Origin: JABFRG01 sp038210445
GTDB taxonomy: Bacteria; Myxococcota_A; Polyangia; Polyangiales; Polyangiaceae
Direction: 5' to 3'
Assembly: GCA_038210445.1 (NCBI GenBank)
Contig: JBBQWQ010000034.1
Span: 1 to 64,000, forward strand
DNA length: 64,000 bases
Each line of letters begins with the position of its first letter. The stretch's first letter is position 1. The notes under the pieces were generated by a model, which saw only the letters and a program-made list of their open reading frames with translations, searched no databases and was not told where the DNA came from. Below are positions 16,938 through 25,000 of the stretch, one piece after another. Made by a program: the position numbers and the translations under genes.

Positions 16938-17432
16938 CTACCGCAGGCTCGCCACGAGTTCGGTGAGCTGAAGGTAGCTCTCGCGCATGCCGTGCTCCAT
17001 ACCGGTGGCGATCACCTGGTCGCGCACCTCCTTGGATGGGTAGAGGATGCGGCTCTGCAGGCGGGTCTTTTCGCCCGTCTCGGTCAAGGTCACGGTGACC
17101 ACCGAGACGGCCTCGGGGAAGGGATCGAAGATCTCCGTTTGCACGATGCGCGTCGGTGCGTCGAGCTCCAGGAACTTTCCCGAGAACCCCACCTCCATGC
17201 CGTTGCTCGCGCGCATGACGTAGCGCCACGCGCCGCCCACCCGCAGGTCCACCTCGCAGGCCAGCATCTCGCCGCGGGTCCGCGGCGCCCACCAGCGCCG
17301 TACGTGCTCGGGTCGGGTGATGGCCTCGAACACGAGGCGAGCGGGCGCGTCGAAGGTTCGCGCGATGAGGATCTCGCGCTCCGAGGGAAGGTCCAGGGTC
17401 GTTCCGTCGGCGCTATTTTTTTCGGCGGTCAT
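16938..17432 (-). CDS. SRPBCC/AHSA1-domain protein
   Basis: 164-residue protein of the START-like SRPBCC fold (AHSA1, PF08327). Family hallmarks are FDAPARLVFEAITRPEHVRRWW near residues 26-47 and VGGAWRYVM, GFSGKFLELDAPTRIVQTE, and the C-terminal GMRESYLQLTELV helix. The fold binds hydrophobic ligands; the bacterial role of this branch is unclear. It overlaps the 3' end of the ArsR gene by 20 bp and is therefore its operon partner, an arrangement very common across bacteria, where the ArsR protein controls its own operon. Confidence 0.9.
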   Translation of the reverse strand: MTAEKNSADGTTLDLPSEREILIARTFDAPARLVFEAITRPEHVRRWWAPRTRGEMLACEVDLRVGGAWRYVMRASNGMEVGFSGKFLELDAPTRIVQTEIFDPFPEAVSVVTVTLTETGEKTRLQSRILYPSKEVRDQVIATGMEHGMRESYLQLTELVASLR

Positions 17433-17760
17433 GGCGTGCGTTCTCCTTCTCTTTCTGTTTCAGGTCTTCGATCACCACGGCGAGCTCGTCGAAGCGCGCG
17501 TCCCAGAGCCCGCGATAGGCTTCCACCCACGCGTGCAGCTTGCGGAACGGCTCCGGGCGCAGCTGGTAAACGCGCTGCTGCGCCACCGGCTGAACCCCCA
17601 CCAACCCCACCTCTTTGAGCAGTTGCAGATGCTTCGACACCTGGGGCTGGCGCAGCCGAAGTCGCTGGCTGATCTCTCCCACCGGTTGCGGACCGGCGCG
17701 GAGCAGCTCGACGATGCGAAGACGATTGGGCTCAGCCAGCGCGGACAACGTCTCGAACAT
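17413..17760 (-). CDS. ArsR-family winged-helix repressor
   Basis: 115-residue regulator. The HTH covers about residues 5-75: LAEPNRLRIVELLRAG, PVGEISQRLRLRQPQVSKHL (recognition helix), LQLLKEVGLVGVQPVAQQRVY (wing). It lacks the ELCVCDL-type metal site of ArsR/SmtB proteins and belongs to the metal-free SdpR-like branch usually paired with an SRPBCC gene. The start at 17760 is directly preceded by AT-rich inverted repeats that make a convincing operator, so autorepression is likely. Confidence 0.9.
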   Translation of the reverse strand: MFETLSALAEPNRLRIVELLRAGPQPVGEISQRLRLRQPQVSKHLQLLKEVGLVGVQPVAQQRVYQLRPEPFRKLHAWVEAYRGLWDARFDELAVVIEDLKQKEKENARHDRRKK

Positions 17761-17766
17761 GACAAC

Positions 17767-17804
17767 ATATTCTTAGAAAAGAATATTCATGTCGAAGAAT
17801 ATTC
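17767..17804. promoter_or_regulatory. Candidate ArsR operator (AT-rich inverted repeats)
   Basis: In an otherwise GC-rich genome this 38-bp block is almost all A/T. ATATTCTT (17767-17774) and its exact complement AAGAATAT (17779-17786) flank a 4-nt centre. The 8-bp palindrome GAATATTC occurs at 17781-17788 and again at 17797-17804, 16 bp apart. The block begins 6 bp before the ArsR start codon and lies between it and the divergent lipoprotein gene, so it may control both. Confidence 0.7.
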
Positions 17805-17866
17805 GAGAAGAAGAATGTGTGGCAGCGCGGCACGAGCTCGCGACGACGAGCTGATACGTTGAGCCA

Positions 17867-18184
17867 ATGCGTCTCTCCCTGGTCCTCTTCCTGGCGGCGA
17901 TTGCGTGTGGCGGCGGCGAACGCTCGGTGCCGGCGCCGGCGCCGCGCTCGGCTGTCGATGCGCCGAAAGCCAATTGCACGTGCCGCAATCTCACGGTGGG
18001 AGCGCGCTACCCGCAGTCCAACGGGCACACTGCGCCGCCGCCCCGCGAGGCGCTGAGCGAGATCGTCTCCGTCGACGAGAGCCGCTGCATCGCCACCACG
18101 CGCCTGGTGGTCTCCCAGGAGCAAGGCGAGAAGCCCTGCGACGCCGACATCTTCGTGATCCCGCCGGCCAACCCCGCCGGCTGA
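17867..18184 (+). CDS. Small lipoprotein, unknown
   Basis: 105-residue predicted lipoprotein: MRLSLVLFLAAIACGGG gives a short signal peptide with lipobox AIAC at residue 14. The mature part contains a CTC motif (KANCTCRNL), a basic/polar middle and one more pair of Cys (SRCIATT, EKPCDAD), so two disulfides are possible. It is divergent from the ArsR operon across the AT-rich operator and ends 3 bp before the convergent Gly-rich lipoprotein stop. No family recognised. Confidence 0.65.
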   Translation: MRLSLVLFLAAIACGGGERSVPAPAPRSAVDAPKANCTCRNLTVGARYPQSNGHTAPPPREALSEIVSVDESRCIATTRLVVSQEQGEKPCDADIFVIPPANPAG

Positions 18185-18187
18185 GCG

Positions 18188-19729
18188 TCACTCGAGGCGA
18201 AGCACCGCCGCGCGCACGCCGGACTTTCCGACCTCGCCCGCCTTCCCCGGATTGCCGGCGTGATCCGGACGCTTGGCCGGCGCGCCCCCGCTGCCACCCG
18301 TCCCGCCATTGTCGACTACTTCCGGTGCCTGGTGGAAGACTGCGCCCGCGAGGCTCTGCAGCTGGGCGCCGTCGATCATCGGAGCGGTAGCCGTGTACAG
18401 TACACCAATCGAAACGCCTCCATTGCCGCCGGCGCCGCCGTTGCCTCCCGCGCCATTGCCTCCGGTTCCACCGCCCGCACCGCCCGCTCCGCCGGCCACC
18501 GACGTGCCTCCGGCTGCGCCCGCGCCGCCCGCACCCCCTGCTCCGCCTGCGCCCGGGGCGCTGGTGGTCAGCTGCGTACGGTCCAGCCGAACCGTGCTGC
18601 GCAGCGACGCGATGGCGATGCTCGCACCGCCGGAGCTCCCGCCCGCGCCTCCGGTGCCGCCGCATCCCCCGGCGCCGCCGCCGGCGCCTCCAAAGAGCGC
18701 ACCGCCGCCCCCGCCGCCGCCCCCCTGGCCCACGTTGCCGGTCCCGCCACTGCCGCTGATCGCGGGCTCGAGTCCGCTCTCGCCGAGCGCTCCCCACACC
18801 GAGGCCGCAACGCCGGTGCGGGCACCGGCGGCGCCGTTGCGACCCCCGCGGCCCGGGCTCGCTGCATCCGTAGCGCCGGGATTGCGAAAGCCGCCACCGC
18901 CGGCGCCGGTGAGCTGCGGATCGGCGTCCTCGTAGGTTGCAGGCGTCGATACCCCACTTGCGCCGAGCTGTCCCATGGCCGCTGCGCCGTCGCCGCCATT
19001 GCCACCTTGGGAAGCGCTGCCGCCACCGCAATCGGTTATTCCCGCGAGCCCGTGCAGGAGGCCGCTGGCGGCGCTGCCGCTATTGCCCGCTTTTCCGTCC
19101 ACGCCGCTGTTCCCATCGGCGCCGGCCGTGCCCGCACCGGCCACCACTGCGCATCGGGTGAGGGCGAGTAGCGCGGCTCGATTGGCCACTATCGCCACGC
19201 TCGACGCGCCGCTGGCGGTGGCATCCTGCGCGATCCAGCCGAAGTCTTGCGCCAGGAACATTGCATCCTTGCCGACCCGCAGGGCAACGCCGATGGCCGG
19301 CGCCACGGTGCTGCGGGCGCCGGTGTGGGACCACGACGGGCACTCGAAGCCGCCGAACACGCTCACGCGACCGGTGATCTCCACGCCCTCCGGGTAGACG
19401 CCCTTGCAGGCGAACACCACGCCCTTGCCCGACGCGGCGCGGGCGATGGCCATTCCCAGGGAGCGGAGTGGGCGCTCTCGGGTGCCGTCACCGCCCTCTG
19501 CGGCGGCCGCGTCCACGAAGATGCCATTGTCGCTGGTGAGACACGCGGGATCGTCCTTGGGATCCTTGCCGCTGGCGCAACCCGCAGGTGCGGGGCTGGG
19601 CTCGGCGTCGCGCGCCGAGGCGCCACCGTCGCGCTCGCCGCAGGCGCCGTCGTCGCAGAGCGCTCCGGGGTACGACCCACATCCGACCATCCACGCCAGG
19701 AACATCGAAGTGCCGATTGCGAGCTTCAT
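18188..19729 (-). CDS. Gly-rich surface lipoprotein (PGRS-like)
   Basis: 513-residue predicted lipoprotein. Signal peptide MKLAIGTSMFLAWMVGC gives lipidation at residue 17. Residues about 70-140 form a DUF1565-like module (FVDAAAAEGGDGTRERPLRSLGMAI, then GVVFACKGVYPEGVEI and VFGGF) equivalent to that in the beta-helix lipoprotein at 10.2 kb. Residues about 200-500 are extremely Gly/Ala-rich with tandem GGAGG/GGTGG units interrupted by beta-helix coils, giving a mycobacterial PE_PGRS-like composition. Likely a surface-exposed structural or adhesive protein; inferred. Encoding DNA is a long run of GC-rich near repeats prone to slippage. Confidence 0.75.
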   Translation of the reverse strand: MKLAIGTSMFLAWMVGCGSYPGALCDDGACGERDGGASARDAEPSPAPAGCASGKDPKDDPACLTSDNGIFVDAAAAEGGDGTRERPLRSLGMAIARAASGKGVVFACKGVYPEGVEITGRVSVFGGFECPSWSHTGARSTVAPAIGVALRVGKDAMFLAQDFGWIAQDATASGASSVAIVANRAALLALTRCAVVAGAGTAGADGNSGVDGKAGNSGSAASGLLHGLAGITDCGGGSASQGGNGGDGAAAMGQLGASGVSTPATYEDADPQLTGAGGGGFRNPGATDAASPGRGGRNGAAGARTGVAASVWGALGESGLEPAISGSGGTGNVGQGGGGGGGGALFGGAGGGAGGCGGTGGAGGSSGGASIAIASLRSTVRLDRTQLTTSAPGAGGAGGAGGAGAAGGTSVAGGAGGAGGGTGGNGAGGNGGAGGNGGVSIGVLYTATAPMIDGAQLQSLAGAVFHQAPEVVDNGGTGGSGGAPAKRPDHAGNPGKAGEVGKSGVRAAVLRLE

Positions 19730-19739
19730 GAATATCTCC

Positions 19740-20717
19740 TCAGAACGTTCCCAGTACTTGCACGCCGCCCAGGGTGGGCAGCACGCTCACGTCGCGGTCG
19801 CGGTCGCGTGCGCGCGAACGCGGCCAGACCAGGTAGCTCACGAAGGCCGCGGTGAGCAGGGCGCCCCCGCTCACGTACGAGGCGATGGCGAGCGTCTGGT
19901 TGCGGCCTTGTCGATCGCGAACATCTTCGTAGCTACCGCACGCGGCGCTCGTGCGTTGCGTGCAGGGTGCAAGCTTCGCCATGGCGCGCGCATCGTCGGC
20001 GCCCTGCTGCGAGAGGGCGCCGAAGGCGATTCCAGCACCCACGCCGAAAAGGCCCAGTACGCCGAGGCCGACGGGCATCACGTAGCCGAGGGTCGATCGC
20101 TCGTACGTCCGCGCGAGCTGAAGCTTCGGGGCCGGCGGGGGAGCTTCGGTGGTCTTCTCGGCCGGGCTGGCGGGCGCTGGCGACGGCGTGGAGGTCTCGA
20201 AGTTCAGCTCGGTGATGCGCCCCGGCTCGCACACCACGGCGCGCGATACGGAGCCGATGGTGATCGCGTGTTTACCTGGCGATACTTCGATATCGTCGGC
20301 CATGGGAAGCCGTCCGTAGGTGTCGGCGTCGACCGCCAGGTCTGCTCCCTCGGCGCCGCGCACGCGCAGGTGGCCCACGATGTCGTAGAGCTTGATGACC
20401 CACGCCTTGGCCTCTGCCACCAGCTCCGGCTTGGAGCCGGCCATCGACGCGTACTCACGAAAGAGCTTTACCGCTGCCACGGGTCGATTGGCGGTTCGCT
20501 CCATGTGCGCCAAGTTGAACACCACCGACGGCCGCCGCTCGATGGCGAGCGAGCGCTCCAGCTTCGCGCGCGCGGCCTCGGTTCTTCCCCGCTTGAGAAG
20601 GCTCACCCCCTCGGCGAAGAGCGACGCGGCGTCGCCCTCGTCGTCGGCCCGGGCAGCCGAGCCCAAGGTGAGCACGCACAGGAACACGGCGAACGCGGAG
20701 GCGAGCGAGCGATGCAT
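19740..20717 (-). CDS. Exported TPR/PEGA-like protein of kinase operon
   Basis: 325-residue protein with signal peptide MHRSLASAFAVFLCVLTLG, cleavage likely after AARA (residue about 24). Residues 28-105 are TPR-like (LFAEGVSLLKRGRTEAARAK, PSVVFNLAHMERTANRPVAA). A PEGA-like beta segment follows (about 112-175: GHLRVRGAEGADLAVD, SPGKHAITIGS). A Pro-rich spacer leads to two C-terminal transmembrane helices (about 215-240 and 280-300). This layout is frequent in myxobacterial proteins near Ser/Thr kinases. It is the last gene of the operon, 3 bp after the upstream stop. Confidence 0.75.
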   Translation of the reverse strand: MHRSLASAFAVFLCVLTLGSAARADDEGDAASLFAEGVSLLKRGRTEAARAKLERSLAIERRPSVVFNLAHMERTANRPVAAVKLFREYASMAGSKPELVAEAKAWVIKLYDIVGHLRVRGAEGADLAVDADTYGRLPMADDIEVSPGKHAITIGSVSRAVVCEPGRITELNFETSTPSPAPASPAEKTTEAPPPAPKLQLARTYERSTLGYVMPVGLGVLGLFGVGAGIAFGALSQQGADDARAMAKLAPCTQRTSAACGSYEDVRDRQGRNQTLAIASYVSGGALLTAAFVSYLVWPRSRARDRDRDVSVLPTLGGVQVLGTF

Positions 20718-20720
20718 GAA

Positions 20721-21323
20721 TCAGTACTCTTCGACGAGAGTCGTCGTGCTGGGGGTAGAGAGCGCGCGCGGAGGAGGCGCAGGGGCGACGGGAGATGGGG
20801 TGGGCGCCGCCGCGAAGGTTCGGCGGGGATGCACGGGCGCGGGGGATGCGATCGCCATCGAGGGCGCCGCCGTTCTGGCCGGCACTGGCGTCGCCATCGT
20901 CGCCGGCGCCCGCTGCACCACCGTGAGCGGGGCATGGGGGGCGAGCGACGCCGCTGCGCTCTCCACTTCGCCATCGCCGGCGAGAACGTGACCAAGGAGC
21001 GCAAGCGAGCCAGCGAGGAGCAGGATGGCCACGGAGAGCGCCACGAAGCTGCCGAATCCAACGCTTCGGTGGGCGCTTTTGCCGGCGTGCGCCGGACGCT
21101 GCAGCGCGAGTGGCAGTGTGATCCGCGGCAGGGTGGGCATGGCGCGGGAGCTGGGGGCGCCGCAGGGCTCCGAGAGGCTGCCGTGGTTGGCCTCGAGGAT
21201 GCGATCGAAAGTGTGGTGGTCGTTGCGGCGATCGCTGGCTTGGGTGAGCTCGCGGAGGACGACCCGGGCGGTGGTGTCTGCGCCTTCGTAGCCATCGGGC
21301 TTTGGGGGGGGAGGCTTGGCCAT
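20721..21323 (-). CDS. Single-pass membrane protein of kinase operon
   Basis: 200-residue protein with a cytoplasmic N-terminal part (ARVVLRELTQASDRRND, about residues 1-90), one transmembrane helix (about 93-118: GFGSFVALSVAILLLAGSLALLG) and a Pro/Ala-rich periplasmic tail. No enzyme motif is present. It starts 2 bp after the kinase stop and ends 3 bp before the TPR protein, so all three are one transcriptional unit. A scaffold or signalling partner of the kinase is plausible but unproven. Confidence 0.65.
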   Translation of the reverse strand: MAKPPPPKPDGYEGADTTARVVLRELTQASDRRNDHHTFDRILEANHGSLSEPCGAPSSRAMPTLPRITLPLALQRPAHAGKSAHRSVGFGSFVALSVAILLLAGSLALLGHVLAGDGEVESAAASLAPHAPLTVVQRAPATMATPVPARTAAPSMAIASPAPVHPRRTFAAAPTPSPVAPAPPPRALSTPSTTTLVEEY

Positions 21324-21325
21324 GG

Positions 21326-23134
21326 CTACTTCTTTTGCGGCGCCGACGCGCGGCTCGGGGGAGCGGAAGGGGAAGGCGTCTTGGAGACCTCGTCGTCACC
21401 GTCGAAGCCGGGCATCCACCCCGGGGGCTTCTGACTGGTCCACTTGCTCTTGGGCGCCGTCGCGCGCACCGGCGACGCGGAGCGCACTGGCTGCGCGGTG
21501 GTTGCGGTGGTTGCCGTGGTTGCGATGGGCGCGGGCTGCGGCGACGGTGCGGGGAGCGGCGTGGCCGCTGGCGGCGGCTCCGCCGGCAGAGTCGTAGACA
21601 TATGTGCAGAGTGCACGGACGGCGCCGAGGTGCGCGGGGGCGTCCGCGAGCCTGCAAGGGTCTGCGCATAGCGCTGCCCCGCGCGGTAGCCGTACACGGC
21701 GCCCAGCAGCACGAGGAACGCGAACGGCGCGACGAGCGCTGCCAATCGCACGACCTGGGGAATTGCGCGCAGGGCTCGGAAGCGCACCGGCGGAGCGGGC
21801 GGCGCCGGTTCCGGCATCGGCGCGCATTCGAAGGCGGGAGTCGGTGTGCGGTCCGAGAGCGTCCAGCGTTGCGCGGGAATCTGCGGACCGCGGAGCGAGT
21901 AGTGGGTGCGGGTGACGCCCACGCGGTCGATGGTCGGCGGCGCCGGTCTTCCCATCATCTCGGCACTGGGAATCATCGAGGGTGGCGCAAACTGGGTATC
22001 GGCGTGCGCGAGCGATCGTGGCAGCTCCACAGGCAGCTCCACAGGCAGCGCGTTGGGGGAGATTGGTTTGGTGTCGGGCGCGCTCGAAGGAGCCGCCGGC
22101 TCGCCCGCTGCCGGCCGCGCCGAGAACAGCGTGCTCTGGGCCGGACGCTCCTCCTCCGCGAGAATGGCAACTAGGTCGTCGCCTCTGCGACCCTTCGCGT
22201 AGAGCATGCGGTCGAGCGGCATGCAGTCGGTGTGGGCCTGCTCTTGCGGGTCGACGGCGGTGCGCAGTCGATCGCGAATGGCCTTGAGCTTGCGCGCGTA
22301 CTCCGCCGCGGAGCGCGGGCGATCCTTGGGGTCTTTCTCCAGCCCCGACGCAACCAAATCGTCGAGGTCGTGCGGCACCGGCACGAAGGTGCTCACCCGC
22401 GGGGCCGGCGCGCTTCGGTGCATCTTCAACGTATCCCAGACGCTAAAGCCCTTGAAGACCAGGTTGCCCGTGAGCATCTGGAAGAGCACGGCGCTCACCG
22501 CGTAGAGGTCGGCCGAGAAGGTGACGGCGCCCCCCGCCTGCTCCGGCGCCGCGTACTCACAGGTGCCGGTAAAATGCATCTGCGAGTGCTTGCTGGGCGC
22601 CTGGGTCGCGTCGCGGGCCACGCCGAAGTCGAGAATCTTGGTGACCCACTCGCCCGGCTGCAGCCGGTGCAAGAAGATGTTGCTGGGCTTCACGTCGCGG
22701 TGCACGAGCGGATGCGTGGGGTGCGAGTGCGCCACCGACAGCCCCTCGAGCACCTCGATGGCCACCAGGAGCGCGTGACCGATGGCCAGCTGGCGCTCGC
22801 GCTTGAGCAGCATGCTCAGCGTGTAGCCCTCGAGCAGCGGCATGGTGAAGTAGGGCCGCGGCGGCTTCTCGGCGGTCACCGAGCCGTAGAGCACCTCGAC
22901 GATGTGCAGGCTCTTCAGCTGGGCCATGGCCCGGGCCTCTTGCTGCAGCGTCCGCTTGGCCTCTTCGACGTCGACCCCCGGCTGCGGGTGCATGAGCTTC
23001 ATCACCCGCTCGGCGCCCAGGAACGTGTCTTTCACCAGGTACACCACGCCCTGGCCGCCTTCGCCCAACACCCGCTGGAAGGCCAGCTCCGTGCCGGGGA
23101 TGATGGCGTCCTTGGCGTAGGGGGCGGACTGCAT
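21326..23134 (-). CDS. Membrane-bound Ser/Thr protein kinase
   Basis: 602-residue eukaryotic-type protein kinase. The kinase domain (about residues 14-290) has the Gly loop GEGGQGVVYLV (24-34), invariant Lys46, HRDVKPSN (145-152) with catalytic Asp147, DFG (169-171) and an APE-like AAPEQAGG. A long Pro/Ser/Ala-rich region follows, containing a short tandem ELPVELPVELPR, then a transmembrane helix at about 455-480 (LAALVAPFAFLVLLGAVYGYR) and a Pro/Thr-rich extracytoplasmic tail. ATG 23134 (MQSAPYAKD) is chosen over the upstream in-frame start because it lies just before the domain. First gene of a three-gene operon. Confidence 0.9.
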   Translation of the reverse strand: MQSAPYAKDAIIPGTELAFQRVLGEGGQGVVYLVKDTFLGAERVMKLMHPQPGVDVEEAKRTLQQEARAMAQLKSLHIVEVLYGSVTAEKPPRPYFTMPLLEGYTLSMLLKRERQLAIGHALLVAIEVLEGLSVAHSHPTHPLVHRDVKPSNIFLHRLQPGEWVTKILDFGVARDATQAPSKHSQMHFTGTCEYAAPEQAGGAVTFSADLYAVSAVLFQMLTGNLVFKGFSVWDTLKMHRSAPAPRVSTFVPVPHDLDDLVASGLEKDPKDRPRSAAEYARKLKAIRDRLRTAVDPQEQAHTDCMPLDRMLYAKGRRGDDLVAILAEEERPAQSTLFSARPAAGEPAAPSSAPDTKPISPNALPVELPVELPRSLAHADTQFAPPSMIPSAEMMGRPAPPTIDRVGVTRTHYSLRGPQIPAQRWTLSDRTPTPAFECAPMPEPAPPAPPVRFRALRAIPQVVRLAALVAPFAFLVLLGAVYGYRAGQRYAQTLAGSRTPPRTSAPSVHSAHMSTTLPAEPPPAATPLPAPSPQPAPIATTATTATTAQPVRSASPVRATAPKSKWTSQKPPGWMPGFDGDDEVSKTPSPSAPPSRASAPQKK

Positions 23135-23264
23135 CGTCCCCGCCCTTCGGCCGCACGGTCGCGGAGTTGCGCGCACTTTCTCGGTCCCGCGGCCGATAGG
23201 GCCGTGGTACGCCTTTGGCAGTACTCGCTACGTTCCCATCTTTCAGTAGCATACCTCGGGAGAC

Positions 23265-23603
23265 GTGCACGAGCTCGAGCTCCTCGAGTGGCGCGCGGGA
23301 GCTCTGCGGCTGGCGCTCGGGTGCGTGAAGACGCGACTCGCGCTGGTGTTCGATGCGGCGTTCTCCTACCGCGTCGTCGACGAGGGGGATGACCTCGTCG
23401 CATTGGCCTCGACATCTGCACCTGGCCGCGTCTTCTATCGCGTCGAGAACTCGGACTACCTTGCCTGGTTCATCGGCCGCAGCTACGGTGTTCGTGATGG
23501 GCAAGGCCTGCAGCACTACTCAATCCTCACCATCAACGAGATTGTCGACGTACTCTCGCTGATCGACCCCGCGGTCGCTGCCCTGGGCGCCGCCGAGCCC
23601 TAG
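23265..23603 (+). CDS. Small orphan protein, unknown
   Basis: 112-residue soluble protein with a GTG start preceded by GGGAG at 7 bp spacing. It has an alternating beta/alpha pattern (LELLEWRAGALRLALG, RLALVFDAAFSYRVVDEG, RVFYRVENSDYLAWFIG) and no signal peptide. It is the first of several small unrelated genes between the kinase operon and an IS3-family remnant. Size and context resemble orphan immunity proteins of polymorphic toxin loci, but no toxin gene is present here and no family is recognised. Confidence 0.5.
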   Translation: MHELELLEWRAGALRLALGCVKTRLALVFDAAFSYRVVDEGDDLVALASTSAPGRVFYRVENSDYLAWFIGRSYGVRDGQGLQHYSILTINEIVDVLSLIDPAVAALGAAEP

Positions 23604-23681
23604 TCGGCGGAGTCGAGAGCGAAAGTAGCGGTCAACCCACCATTCTCGATGTCCAACGGTCTCTTGCGCGATGGACAGCCA

Positions 23682-23966
23682 ATGAAGTACAAAGACTTCG
23701 AGATCCTGAGATTCAGTGACGTCGACTACGAGGGCATGACCGTCGAGGTCTCGTGGGGCGGTGAGCCCGTGGCCCAGCTGAACATGGAGCAGGGGGCAGC
23801 GGCGATCGAGATACGGCTGCTGAGCTCCACCGACGTACGCTTCTCGCTCTCCGACTTTCTCGAGGCGGTCGAGATCGCCAGGCAGTATCTCCTGGAGTAC
23901 CCGGACCCCACCGCGCCCGGAGCGAGCAGCGGCGCGCACGAACCGCCCGGAGGAAATCGCACGTGA
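23682..23966 (+). CDS. Small acidic orphan protein
   Basis: 94-residue soluble protein (MKYKDFEILRFSDVDYEGM) with a beta-rich first half (TVEVSWGGEPVAQLNMEQG, AIEIRLLSS) and a C-terminal helix (LSDFLEAVEIARQYLLEYP). An in-frame ATG at 23649 would add 11 residues; 23682 is preferred because the body begins there. Its TGA stop overlaps a GTG at 23963 that starts a further, frameshifted gene, a GTGA coupling that argues both were once real operon partners. No family is recognised. Confidence 0.5.
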   Translation: MKYKDFEILRFSDVDYEGMTVEVSWGGEPVAQLNMEQGAAAIEIRLLSSTDVRFSLSDFLEAVEIARQYLLEYPDPTAPGASSGAHEPPGGNRT

Positions 23967-24170
23967 TTGTGTACGAGCTCAGAGCACCGCGCGAACGCGC
24001 GGAGTTCGCATCGACCGATGACGCCGGATGGGGCGATGTGGCGGGAGGAGCCCTCCGGATTCGACGTGTTCGGAGCCGATGACGTGGACGTCTTACCACT
24101 GTACTGGGTACTTTCGATGCCCGGATGTGAGGCATGTCTCTCCCAGCCGGCGTCGTCACCGGTGGTGTAA
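23963..24170 (+). pseudogene. Frameshifted orphan gene
   Basis: A GTG start overlapping the previous stop (GTGA) opens a frame reading VIVYELRAPRERAEFASTDD, which closes at a TGA at 24080-24082. From about position 24030 the neighbouring frame carries plausible coding sequence SGFDVFGADDVDVLPLYWV and a CEAC motif up to a stop at 24168-24170. One single-base shift between about 24025 and 24060 would join the two into a protein of roughly 68 residues, so I read it as a gene broken by a frameshift. Function unknown. Confidence 0.4.
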
Positions 24171-24271
24171 GAGTTTAAGGTGCAAGCCTCCGGTCATCCT
24201 GGCTGACCTGGGCAAGCACGTCGCGTGCCCAGGTTTGTGTGGGCTATGGGTCGCCGCTTGCGAGGATCCGT

Positions 24272-24502
24272 GTGAGTCTCGCCGTTGCGTTGCTGCCAGT
24301 CCATCCCGAGTGGATCGCGAGCCAGTGTCTCCACTGCTGGTACTATGTCCCGCTCTCTGCGCCGCTTGGTGAGGACTGGGGTGTCTGTGCCAACTCCCAT
24401 TCCGCGAGAGACGGAGCCGTGATGGTCGATCACGACGGATGCGACGAATTTCGATGGAACGCTTGGGACTGGAAGGAGGGTGACCCGCCGCTTCGTCCGT
24501 AG
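24272..24502 (+). CDS. Small Cys-motif (zinc-ribbon-like) protein
   Basis: 76-residue protein from a GTG preceded by GAGG at 6 bp. It carries CLHC (about residues 19-22), then PLGEDWGVC and VDHDGC, giving four cysteines in a CxxC...C...C pattern that could bind one zinc ion. The pattern with DWGVC followed by a HDGC box is one I recall from short conserved hypothetical proteins in Myxococcota and Actinobacteria, but I cannot name the family with certainty. It sits just upstream of the IS3-family remnant. Confidence 0.5.
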   Translation: MSLAVALLPVHPEWIASQCLHCWYYVPLSAPLGEDWGVCANSHSARDGAVMVDHDGCDEFRWNAWDWKEGDPPLRP

Positions 24503-24698
24503 GTGTCGAGGGCGCATCGCATCGCTACTAACTGACCGAGCGCGTCGAGCGCGGCCAACGGCCCGCTTCCGCGATTGGCTTCATCGCGAGTACACACCGA
24601 GCACTGCTCAGTCCTGTGGAAGTCGACAGAGTCCTGACCTCGGAAGGGAGCAGCTCTTGGACACCCCGAAATGCGCGACAATGCGCCAGGAGTGTTTC

Positions 24699-25000
24699 AT
24701 GTCCCGAAGAAAACGAAGGTCGTTCACGGCCGAATTCAAGACCGACGCCGTGCGTCTCTGCCAGGTCGGCGACCGAACGGTGGCGCAGGTCGCGACCGAT
24801 CTCGATCTCACGGAGGGCTCGCTCCGCGAGTGGGTCAAGCGAGGCCAGGCCGCGCCGCCGAAGGCGACGGAGGAGCCTCTCTCTCTCTGCAGCCGATCGG
24901 GGTGAGCTCGCCGAGCTGCGCAAGCGCGTGAAGCGCCTCAAGGTGGAGCGAGAAATCCCAAGGAAAAGCCGCGGCCTTCTTTGCCAAGGAGACGACGTGA
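24699..25000 (+). pseudogene. IS3-family orfA, frameshifted
   Basis: Starts MSRRKRRSFTAEFKTDAVRL and continues through the HTH of a transposase_8 (PF01527) protein (QVGDRTVAQVATDLDLTEGS, REWVKRG). Around 24870-24890 the frame changes to one carrying the coiled coil AELRKRVKRLKVEREI, and near 24960 it changes again to the typical end KAAAFFAKETT with a TGA at 24998-25000. A normal IS3 orfA is continuous over this length, so two indels have inactivated it. Confidence 0.7.
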
